A stretch of 64,000 nucleotides of DNA from Cladorrhinum sp. PSN259 (Eukaryota; Ascomycota; Sordariomycetes; Sordariales; Podosporaceae), in assembly GCA_033725935.1 (NCBI GenBank), contig MU867060.1, forward strand, positions 372,001-436,000, in the 5' to 3' direction. This document shows positions 55,391-64,000 of the stretch, piece by piece; within the stretch, counting starts at the first letter, position 1, and each line of letters opens with the position of its first letter. A program made the position numbers and the translations under genes. The notes beneath the pieces were generated by a model, which did no database searches, had not been told where the DNA came from, and saw only the letters and a list, made by a program, of their open reading frames with translations.

Positions 55391-58064
55391 TCACTCAATC
55401 AATGAAATTTTAGTCATTCGTTCACTTTTATTCCTACTGAAGCGAGCGTGAAATCTTTCCTCGTTTGTTTTCATGCCTTTTGAGGGGTTTAGGGGGGAAA
55501 GGAGCCTAGAAGTTGCATGAAGGGCCGGTTTATGGTTGAGTTTAGATGGGTAGTATCGGGTTTGGTGATTTTCTTTACATTGCATTGCGTTAACATTCAA
55601 GCCGAGGCGAGGCGTTTCCTTTTAAAACTTGACTTAGCTTAGGCAGTTTAAGAGCCTGATGAGTCTAGGGGTCTAAAGATGCTAGGACAGATCAAGGAAA
55701 GGTCTGGTAGGGCCGGGGACCCTCGAAGGGAGGGAGGTTTGTTTTACGAAAATAAAAGCTCATCAAGGGGCACGGCGTGGTGAGTTGGTTGGGATTCGTT
55801 TCGCTTGTTTGAGAAGGAATGAATGGGAGGAAGTCAAATGGGGTGGGATAAGGCGAGAGGATACAAGAAGAAGAAGAAGAGAGCAGGAGGAAGGGGAAGA
55901 AGGAAGAACAGTTATTATGAATTGCCTTATACCCTTGAATTTAGGAGAAAAGTGAGGAGGGCTTTTACTCAATAGACTCTAGATGGCATAGAGTTTTTAC
56001 TCTTTTTTCATTTCAATTTTTCAATTTTTTATCACGGAATCAGTTCTCATTTGGAGTTTCTGTTTTTGTCAGGTTTTCTTTCCCGATGGTTACTTTGTTT
56101 TTAGGTGGCGTGGAAGCATCAAAATAGGAGTTTTGGAGAAGTGAGTAAATTTTTTGATTTTTTTTGGAGATACGAAAAAAGAAAACGGGGTTCGGGAGTT
56201 TTATATTCGGAGATGGTGGTAGAAGAGCGGAGCTTGTATTATTTGTATTTTATTTTAAGGGTTGGGTAGCATAGCATTGTGTAGCATGGCATAATAAAAC
56301 GCATGTCGTTTCTTTTTCTCTTTGGTGAAAATTTTCGCACGTTTAAATGTTTTTCATGCTTGTGATTCAATATGAAATGATAATGTAGATAGATTGTTCA
56401 TTAATTTTATGTAACGTACGTGATGTGAGGTGTGTTTTACAACGCTTCTAGGCATGTAAAGTGTGTTTATAAGGGAGCGATATATGCTGGAGGGCATATA
56501 ATTTCCCCTTAAAACATGTAATTCCTACCCTAAGGGCGTCTCATTTCTGCTTGGAGGTGTAGGACACGTCGGTTGAGGGCGGGTTAACTGTATTTGGAGG
56601 CGTGGAATATATGCTTTGGGCGGGCTAAATGTGATTGTCAAGTGTGAGATGTATGTTCTCGGGCATATGATATGGTTTGTCAAGCATACATAATATACTT
56701 CACGCATAGGGATGTGTGTCTGTAAGCGCATAATCTATGCTTTCAGCCGTGTTGTCATGGTGATCTGATTCATCATAAGACCTGCTGGAGAGTAGGTTAA
56801 GAGAATGTATAAGCTGCAACTGTGGGTTTCAAAATGTGTGCCGCTGTCGGCTATGGACGGAACATATGTACTGTACATGTTCTTACTAACATGGGCTGTA
56901 TATGTGTTGCTTGTGGCTGTCTGTTCGCAAGTCTGTCCTTCAGATAGCCGACCTATGCTACTGACTCAACATGGAAACGGAAAGCAACATAGATATTATA
57001 GGATGAAGTAGAATAGATGTTTTCATTCCTCAAATTTTCAACTGCTTTTTATCAGAATATTAAACAGACCCCTTCACTCCTCACATACCCCCATTCCTCA
57101 TCTCTCCCAGTCCATCCTTCCGTCCATCCATCTGATCCTCTTCATTTCCTCTCACACCGTTTCCCTTTCCCTTGCCTTTCCATCCAATTAAATTACCATA
57201 CGCCTTTTCCCTCCGAAGTCTTTCAATGAAGATGAAATGAGTTTATGATATAAGGGGGTATATATGTGTATCTCAAGTTGTTTATATGTACATATGCGTG
57301 TAATGTGTATGTTTGTGTGGGAGCAAAAAAGGGGTATTGTATATAAAAGAAGCTACATGGTTGCAGCTTGATCGAAGAAGTGAACATGAAAAGAAAACAC
57401 AAGACACAATTCCAATCCCGCAATGCTATGAAACAAACAAAAAGAATAAGAAGAAAATAAAAACAGCATGTCCCAAAAGTGTTCCTCACCTCCCACACAA
57501 TGTTATGTACAGTGTTGTTGTGGGGGATTGGCTTCAAGAATATTAAGTGTGGGCAAAATGAAAGGCTCCAGCTTTTGTTCCCATCAGTCTTCTCTCCCCT
57601 TTTCTTTGGTATTGTTGTTTGGCAAGAAAATGGAGGCAAGAATAAGGGTTGTGGTTGAAGGTTTGTAAGCAGAAAAACAGTTGCACCAAGGCTTTCTTGA
57701 TTCCACACTGTGCCGACTGGACGGGTTCCTGAGGATCATCCAAGGGCGTTACAGAAAGAGAGCAAGAGGAAGAAAAAAGACAAGAAGGTAGTGCGAGAAA
57801 GGGTCTCCTTCAAGGGTCCGTCATAACATCTTTTCAGTCATCATTATTCCCAGCCTTCCCCTTTCCCATATTCCTTCTTCCAAGTAAAAGTTGATAACTA
57901 GCCTTCTCCTCGTGAGAAGCAGGCTGTTGTTGTGAAATTGCAATTTGTGAGTGATCATGTTGATGGGTCCACCTCGCCATAAGCGCATAGCCCATTCTTT
58001 GAGGGCGAGGTGGCGGAATCTGTCGATAATAGTGGCGGTGGTTTATTGTAGGCGGCGCCTAGCC
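55391..58064. other. Convergent intergenic region with minisatellite
   Basis: 2.7 kb between the 3' ends of the RecQ gene (+) and the gene at 58.1 kb (-). Contains a GAA run (about 55865-55880), T-rich stretches around 55990-56170 and the 42-bp minisatellite. No gene. Confidence 0.5.
56440..56765 (-). repeat. Diverged 42-bp minisatellite, about 7-8 copies
   Basis: Consecutive 42-bp units can be aligned on the minus strand, each beginning CTTGACA.../CTTACAGAC... and containing an (A)GCATATATT-like core; clear unit boundaries are at about 56601, 56643, 56685 and 56727. Older copies to the left are more diverged. Because 42 is divisible by three, the minus-strand frame stays open with a 14-codon period. 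Confidence 0.65.
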
Positions 58065-59798
58065 CTAAAGCTCGGATGCAATCTCCCCACGCACCTTCCG
58101 GCACCACTGCATTATGGCATCCTCAAACTCAACCCACACTTCTGGGCCGGTATTATATTGGAGGCCTAGGGCGTCGGCCTTGAGGATTACCTCCCAGCGT
58201 AGCTCAGCCGCCTTAAGCCAGTAGCGCAGGTTATCGGCGCCGCGGTACGGCTTGCCTGTGTCTGAATGGAAGGTCGGGATGGCACCGAACCTCCGGCGGG
58301 ATTTGCGGACCGCACAATTATGGAGCTGAACAAGACGCTGACCGTTTGATAGCGCAGCCAGAAATGGGGTTGGAAGGGACTGCTCAGTCAAAGGCTTGCT
58401 TCGGTCAATCGGAATCCAGGTCTGCAAAGGCAACATATTCTCAACGGGATCCGGGCTGCCCTTCAACATGGATCGAAGGAAGGCCTCCTCTCGCTCGTAC
58501 TCACGGCCCTCCCAACCTTCGTCTCGGAGCCAGGCCCATTTAGCCTGCTCAGCAATCTCGGCGGCTTCGAGCTCCTTCTCAGATGCCAGCATAGCGTGTA
58601 CCCCGTCGATCCATGCATTCATAGTGCGGAATTCGTCTTCACGCATGCCACCGTTGAAACCGCGAGTTGCCATCCGCTTGAGTACCTCCATGATAGTAAG
58701 CAGCCCGCCACGCACTGCCTTCTCCGACTTGATAGCGTCCAGGCGATCAGGACGATCGTGGGACGTATAATAAATCTTGGCAGCGCGGATGGCAAGAGTC
58801 ATCACATCAAGAATGTGCATGCCCTGAATTTCATACCAGCCGAAATTGCTCCTGGTTGAGGCTGAGCGTGATCGTGAATCTACCGGCGCCTCGCCATCCG
58901 GGGAGGAGATTGCAATAGTCGGTGAGGTAATTGCGGGCACCTTGGCTTCCTTCGCCTCTCTCAAAGATTTTGTGGCTGTCTCGAGTGAGCTCGTCAGCTC
59001 GGCCCTGAGCTCAGCAACGGAAGGCGGCTTGGGCAGCGGTTTTTCTCTGTGAATGTATGTGCTTGTTGTTGGGGGCAGCATGTGCTCATCCTCATCGTCA
59101 AACTCGTCGGTGAAATAGTCCTCGTCCTGGGGACTAAGGGGCTGTTCATCGATGGGAGATTCGATCATGGAACCAGCTCCCAACCCAAAAAAGCTGCTGT
59201 GTGCTGCCAAATCTGGGCTGCTACCCATAGATGCATAGCTTGAGTCATGATCGCTGTGGGATGCCTTGGGGGTAAGAAATGTGTTTGGATCCAAGGCAGA
59301 AAGGTCTAGTGTCTCTCTGTTTTCGCGTTTCCGCAACCGTCCACCCTTACCATCGAGGAGTCCTGTCCGAGCAAAATAGTACTGCAAGTGCGCGATGCTT
59401 CCAAGGCTCAGCACGCTCTCGCGGGCGCGAGCGCTTGCGGCAAAATCGGTTCCTTGAGGACGCATGTATCCTCTCCTTCTGCTTGCTGTGCTCCTTGCTG
59501 TCAGGGGTATATCGAAGCTTCCTGTTGAATCCCTGGGTCTGTAGGAGAGACCGGTGGTATTAATATCGGAAGGTCGGGAGGGGTAACTGCCGGAGGAGTG
59601 ACGTGAAAATGCAGAGAAGTCGCTGCCAAGGGACTCGCGCGGGTTTGAGGCTTCGGTGGTCGCAGATCCATGAGACATGCTCGAGGCTACAGAAAGGCAT
59701 CTCGTCATATCCGGGCGAGCGCCTATAGCTGGGCTGGGAAGGGAATCGGGCGACGGCGAGCCACACCTAGCAGTTCCCTCTTCAGCGGAAGGAGCCAT
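58065..59798 (-). CDS. Hypothetical fungal protein with a conserved-looking C-terminal domain
   Basis: Not recognised as a named family. Single exon, 577 residues from MAPSAEEG; an in-frame ATG at 59834 would add 12 residues. Residues 1-270 are Ser/Pro/Thr-rich and acidic, with SPQDEDYFTDEFDDEDEH at about 235. A short coiled coil (SVAELRAELTSSLETATKSL) lies near 270-300. From about 345 a folded helical region begins, NFGWYEIQGMHILDVMTLAI, with RRFGAIPTFHSDTGKPYRG and ELRWEVILKADALGLQYNTG near the C-terminus. It looks like a conserved single-copy fungal protein. No signal peptide or membrane segment. The frame continues open upstream to 60335, but that part is leader-like. Confidence 0.7.
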   Translation of the reverse strand: MAPSAEEGTARCGSPSPDSLPSPAIGARPDMTRCLSVASSMSHGSATTEASNPRESLGSDFSAFSRHSSGSYPSRPSDINTTGLSYRPRDSTGSFDIPLTARSTASRRRGYMRPQGTDFAASARARESVLSLGSIAHLQYYFARTGLLDGKGGRLRKRENRETLDLSALDPNTFLTPKASHSDHDSSYASMGSSPDLAAHSSFFGLGAGSMIESPIDEQPLSPQDEDYFTDEFDDEDEHMLPPTTSTYIHREKPLPKPPSVAELRAELTSSLETATKSLREAKEAKVPAITSPTIAISSPDGEAPVDSRSRSASTRSNFGWYEIQGMHILDVMTLAIRAAKIYYTSHDRPDRLDAIKSEKAVRGGLLTIMEVLKRMATRGFNGGMREDEFRTMNAWIDGVHAMLASEKELEAAEIAEQAKWAWLRDEGWEGREYEREEAFLRSMLKGSPDPVENMLPLQTWIPIDRSKPLTEQSLPTPFLAALSNGQRLVQLHNCAVRKSRRRFGAIPTFHSDTGKPYRGADNLRYWLKAAELRWEVILKADALGLQYNTGPEVWVEFEDAIMQWCRKVRGEIASEL

Positions 59799-62239
59799 CT
59801 TGATATTGAGAGATGATGAAACGTAAAAGGCCATGATGGGCCGTACCCCTAGTCTGCTTGTATTTCCTTCTTCTGCCGGCCTCAAACGAAACTCTGCCGT
59901 TGTTCCTGGTTGCTGACGGGAAAAGTAAACAATGGGAAGATGGGCGGGGACCACTTGAGGTGGGAGACGGGAGTCACGGCTAGCTTTGTAACACGGCTGT
60001 AACGCTGTAATTGGCGATCTAAGAGGCGGCGGGCGGAAGAAAGACTTCGAAAGAGAAAAGCAAGAGCAGGAAAAAAAAGGTGCGATAAAATTGTGATATG
60101 TATTCCGTAGACTTAATGTGCTGGTGGTGGTGTTGGTGTGGTACCAAGTCGGCCAGGCAGAAATGCAATGCAGAAATGAGAGGGATTGGGCCTGGGTGAC
60201 AGTGGGTGTCAGTGGGTGCTTCATGCGGAAGAATTGGCAGTGAGACATTGGATTACCGTCGGCTGTCTTTCCTTCCATTACAGGGGTCCAGGAGGATGTG
60301 CCCAGGGGTTCCAGGTCGCCTGTGGGTTCATACAATTACGCAAGTGGCCCCAGCTGGCTCGGGTCCGGCGCGATGGCCCGCAATCTGTGGAAGCAAGTGG
60401 GGGAGAACACGGACCGCGATGGACGCGTGAAGGTAACGGTTTGTCAGGATGCCATGCTAGTGATGCATAGCCGTTCATTAAACTTTGAGTCTTGTCCGTT
60501 GATTTGTCGACGGGCTGACCCCTTTTGTTCTTGATGCTTCTGTGGAATTTTCTCTATGGCTGAAACTGACACTTACTTGCCACCTATGTAGCAACAATGG
60601 GAACGCCTGCTTGGGTCTCGGGGCAACGAAGAAGAGACAGACAAAACAATCTTTTACGAAGTGCTCCGTAGATTCCATCATAAGATATTTTTTTAAAAAA
60701 TAAAAAATCCACATATCCACAGGTCACAGCCCCGTACGGATACTGTTCCGGCTCAAACTTTATCACCGGAAGACCGGATCATTGTGTATTCTGGAGGCAC
60801 TTGTAAGGGAAAAAAAAAAACGAAGCATTGTTGACCTCACGAGAAACAACCTCGGTCCGCCCCAGACGGTACCTGCCAGGTTGTGAAGATGCCACGTGCT
60901 TATTGGCCAGCCATGTAACTGTTGCAAGAAGCTTCAGCAAAAAATCAATTGAGGTCATTGGCCAGGGGAGATAGCAAACGTTAATATATAACGCCTAATG
61001 TATATTAGCAGGTAACATGCATCGCAGTATGCAGTCGGGAACCTGCATAGCGTCCGTTGAACCCGACGCTTCTTTCCTGCAACCACTTTCCATCTGCGTT
61101 CAGGTGCGGTGATGATGAAGGCACGACTCACCTCCCCCCATTGCAGTGGAAGGTTCAGCGGTGGGCGACGGGAGTATAAACCCCCCCTCTCGGGTGAGCC
61201 GTTTCCTCCTTCATCAGAACAGCTTCAAGCAAATAGGAGGTCAAGTTGAACACTGGGATGGGATGATCTTCATCTCTTTTTCTTTCATCACTTCAGCACG
61301 AGGAATTGCTTCCCGTCAGTAGATGAATGCCCAACTTCCACCAAAGTTGGCCCGAACCTCTGGTTCCGGAGGAGTAACATGGGCCTCCCGGATGCCCCGA
61401 CCTTACCTGAAATCGCATTAATCTTCTAGAATCCCTGTGCCGCTCGCACGCGTTTCAATCCCCGTTCGCTGGTTTGGATAACTGCCGTCGGGTCGATACT
61501 ACCACCTTGCAACTTCGCTATCTTTCTGCTTTTGGTCTCGTCACATGAAGGGGACTGGGGATCTTTATTTTGTGAATGTGTGATTCCCTTATTTGAGATG
61601 CAGAAATCATTTGACAATTAAGCGGCCGTAGGAAGCTGCCTCCCGTTTCTTGTGTGGGTTTGGCCATTCTGGTACGCCAGGCTAGCAGCCGGAGAGACAG
61701 GGCAGTTGGAATTGTTTCACTTTCCCTTTTATTAGCTGCTCTTATAACCCAACGAACGGCCCTCCCTCCCGCGAGTTTCTAAATCTTCCAGCCTTTTTCG
61801 GCCTCCCGTTCTTTCCATTCCGAGCGATATGCCGAATCATCAAGCCCGAGTCGACTTGCCACAATTGCCTGGCATTGTGAATAGTTTTCATCTCCACTGA
61901 AGGAACCAGAGCAGGGGCTTGGTTTGATTTCACTCTCTGACAGACGACTTGATCACTATCAGGCCACAGCTGCAAACCCCGACTAAAAGCTCACTCTCCC
62001 AATCACAGTTGCCGACCGCCCTGCAAAAAGACGCGGCAAGAATCCCCCGCCAGCTAAGGCATGTCCATCTGACCAGTAGGGATAGCGGACCACTCGTCCG
62101 CCTGCAAGCTACAACAAGTCAATCTGCAAGTCGCGTCGTGTTCCCGTGCTTCTCTGGAGTTTGGACTGCAGATACTGCGACGCCAAGCTTCCCGGTTGTC
62201 TGCAGTTAATCTGTTGCACAGGCTGCCGTCCCTGTCCAG
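59799..62239. promoter_or_regulatory. Divergent promoter region, unnamed gene and KAR9-like gene
   Basis: 2.4 kb between divergent starts. A TATAAA at 61175-61180 lies 1.06 kb before the KAR9-like ATG, so a long leader is possible. A (T/A)-rich patch at 60685-60705 and an A10 run near 60810 were seen. No gene. Confidence 0.45.
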
Positions 62240-64000
62240 ATGCCCACCCTCGCTGCCACTGCCGCTCCAGGCAGTAACAGTCAAGAGCACCACAACCACC
62301 ACCACGGTCTTGCAGCTCCTGCTGTTATTGTAGCCGATGCCGATCTAGCCTCGGCCGCACGAAACACGACCACGACCGGACAGGATACTCCAAGCCATGG
62401 CGCTGGCGTGTCAGTAACCTTCTCGGACCTGTCGAGCGAATTCTTGCAACTACATACAAATTTTGACGCCGGTCTACCCCAAACCAGCAACGGCACCTCA
62501 CTTATTCCCCCTAATCCCGCGACGAACGCAGACCCACTCACCGTTGCAGCTGCATCACCATCATCGCAGCAACAAAAACGTCAACAGCACCAGCTTTCTG
62601 CACAAGAGGCCTCTGGGCCCCGCGCCACGACCCCAACCACCTCCGCCCCATTACCTCGCTCGCGAAAGCCCTCACCTGGTCTTGCAGCGCGATTAAAAGC
62701 TCTGGGCTTTGGCAGCGCGCGCAAACAAGCTTCGCCGCCGCCGCCATCTGTCAACGATTCCATCGGTCGTCTCCCGGAAGAGCAGCTTAGAAAACTTGAC
62801 CAGGGTCACCAGGCAAACTCCACAGCTGCGGCGATCGAGCGGAGGGGTCGTCCCTGGAGGGGCGGTATAATACGGATTCCCTCGAGATCGAGTCTGAAGT
62901 CCGACAAGTCTCACGGCAAGGCAGCAACCGACGACCTTTCTGACGAGCTCCCGAGTGCCGTGAGCACACCAGTGACACCGCAGTTGATTCTCCCAGAAAT
63001 CGCCGCCATCCAGCCGTTAGATATGGATACAATCAAGTATAGGCTCCCTGATCACATGAATGGCAATGGTGTTAAGGCGCAGCTCGATATCCGAGAAGCG
63101 CATCTTGCGAGAGATACACGGCCGCCCCAGATATCCGAGATTCCACCACCACCTGTTCCCAAAGACACGCCACCACCAACACCGCGCACCGTTCATCCGA
63201 CGACGCCCGCCACGAGCTCTGTCGAACCTTTTAATCCTGATTCCCTCACGTTCAACCCCCTGGGTCTCCAGCGTCCTGGTTCTATTTATACGCTATCACG
63301 AGCGTCGTTTGCCAATCAGCTCGCACAATTAACATCGCTCCAGTTGCCAGATGCCGAATCACTATCCAGCAAAGTTTCAGCCATCCCGACAGCGCACGCA
63401 GCTGCCAAGGCCTTAATTGGTGCTGCTGATCAGATTCGCGGTTGGATATACAAAGCTTCAGAGGTTATAGGTGGCCTGGAGAGCGATGACGATGTTGAAT
63501 GGGCGGCTGCCGGTGGACGTGAGGGTGTCGAGGATGTCGAGAATGCTATCATTCGCTTCGAGGAGTTGATTAAGGTCTACGTGGGCGCCATTGAGGAGGT
63601 ACAGTCACGAGTTGATATTGGACAAGTGTCACCCGATGATCTCCGAAGAGCCGTTGCACAGATGGAGGCAATTCTTGATGAGTGGGCAAAGATGCGTGGC
63701 ACCTTGCACAACGTGAAGGCGCAGGTGGAGATAGCTATGGAATGGGAGGAGTTGTGGAACATGGTACTTGGGGACATTCAAAATGAAATGGATGAACTTG
63801 GTCGGCTTGTGTTTGAGATGGAGGAAAGACGCCATAAGTCGGTAACGGGCGCAGCTCCCAGTGAAACACCAGCTGACAACTGGGATCTCGAGACCATTGT
63901 CGAGGAGACGGCTCCGGCGCCCACCAGACTTCCTGTTGCGAATAATCGCTTCTCGCTTCCTCCATTTCCAGTCAGCCCAAGCTCGCCTTCGTTTGGAACC
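62240..64000 (+). CDS. KAR9-type spindle-orientation protein, 5' part
   Basis: Cell-cortex/spindle pole body adaptor that links EB1 (Bim1) and myosin to orient the spindle and nucleus in yeasts. The frame starts at MPTLAATAAPGSN and runs open past the window edge, 587 codons so far. Residues 1-330 are low-complexity: His-rich near 20, Gln-rich near 110, basic stretches, proline runs (PPPPVPKDTPPPTPRT). A helical domain from about 370 continues to the window's end region: EVQSRVDIGQVSPDDLRRAV, then ILDEWAKMR and a long helix with EWEELWNMVLGDIQNEMDEL and RLVFEMEERRH. This last block is the KAR9 family signature as I recall it. The IIRIPSRSS sequence near 214 resembles an EB1-binding SxIP motif but lacks its first Ser. 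The C-terminus is missing. Confidence 0.7.
   Translation, partial: MPTLAATAAPGSNSQEHHNHHHGLAAPAVIVADADLASAARNTTTTGQDTPSHGAGVSVTFSDLSSEFLQLHTNFDAGLPQTSNGTSLIPPNPATNADPLTVAAASPSSQQQKRQQHQLSAQEASGPRATTPTTSAPLPRSRKPSPGLAARLKALGFGSARKQASPPPPSVNDSIGRLPEEQLRKLDQGHQANSTAAAIERRGRPWRGGIIRIPSRSSLKSDKSHGKAATDDLSDELPSAVSTPVTPQLILPEIAAIQPLDMDTIKYRLPDHMNGNGVKAQLDIREAHLARDTRPPQISEIPPPPVPKDTPPPTPRTVHPTTPATSSVEPFNPDSLTFNPLGLQRPGSIYTLSRASFANQLAQLTSLQLPDAESLSSKVSAIPTAHAAAKALIGAADQIRGWIYKASEVIGGLESDDDVEWAAAGGREGVEDVENAIIRFEELIKVYVGAIEEVQSRVDIGQVSPDDLRRAVAQMEAILDEWAKMRGTLHNVKAQVEIAMEWEELWNMVLGDIQNEMDELGRLVFEMEERRHKSVTGAAPSETPADNWDLETIVEETAPAPTRLPVANNRFSLPPFPVSPSSPSFGT

Noticed and set aside
56440..56765. Possible CRISPR-like array
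   Set aside because: The units are adjacent and diverged with no unique spacers between identical repeats, and the genome is eukaryotic. It is a minisatellite.

Overview
The window is a stretch of nuclear DNA from a filamentous ascomycete (Pezizomycotina). Most genes are split by short GT-AG introns of about 50-75 nt, often with CTAAC/CTAAT-type branch sites. The gene content is typically fungal: a CYP505-type self-sufficient P450, a Zn2Cys6 regulator, ACR3, KAR9, a DUF1765-like protein, a QDE-3/Sgs1-type RecQ helicase and a CON-8-like protein. The mix, and the MTRNNL-type start of the RecQ protein, suggest Sordariomycetes, perhaps Sordariales; that placement is inference. No rRNA, tRNA, CRISPR array or intact transposon was recognised.

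Layout. 0-6 kb: 3' part of PCNA (+), pyridoxal kinase (+, with an 11-nt exon), dUTPase (-) and a CENP-K-like kinetochore protein (-). Three of these serve DNA replication, nucleotide hygiene or chromosome segregation. 6-10 kb: a three-KH RNA-binding protein (+) sharing a divergent promoter region with the CENP-K-like gene, a candidate 46-residue microprotein gene in three exons, and a CON-8-like gene (-). 11.9-18.2 kb: a UCH-family deubiquitinase-like protein with an altered catalytic acid, a broken or mis-modelled coiled-coil gene, a secreted hydrophobic protein with a Kex2/Ste13-type site, and an OTU-like protein lacking the usual catalytic cysteine. 18.7-25 kb: arsenite exporter ACR3 (-) and CYP505 (+), divergently arranged. 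25-28.7 kb: a large non-coding stretch rich in simple sequence. 28.7-37.5 kb: a DUF1765-like giant ORF, a single-pass membrane protein and a small acidic protein. 39-44 kb: a Zn2Cys6 regulator (-) divergent from cystathionine gamma-lyase (+). 44-50 kb: a DUF1275 membrane protein and gene-poor DNA with orphan coding-like fragments. 50-55.4 kb: the RecQ helicase. 55.4-58 kb: gene-free DNA with a diverged 42-bp minisatellite. 58-64 kb: a conserved-looking unnamed protein (-) and the 5' part of a KAR9-type gene (+) running off the end.

There is no obvious biosynthetic or defence cluster. Most neighbours look like independent housekeeping genes. The most unusual items are two ubiquitin-system proteins with substituted catalytic positions (UCH-like and OTU-like) lying 4 kb apart, the microprotein gene, the KREAEA-containing secreted protein, the 42-bp repeat array, and several translation or splicing oddities: an overlapping uORF on the zinc-cluster gene, a four-codon uORF overlapping the DUF1765 start, a NAGNAG acceptor, an in-frame intron and a microexon. 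Coordinates of spliced genes give the outer limits; exon limits are in the evidence text.
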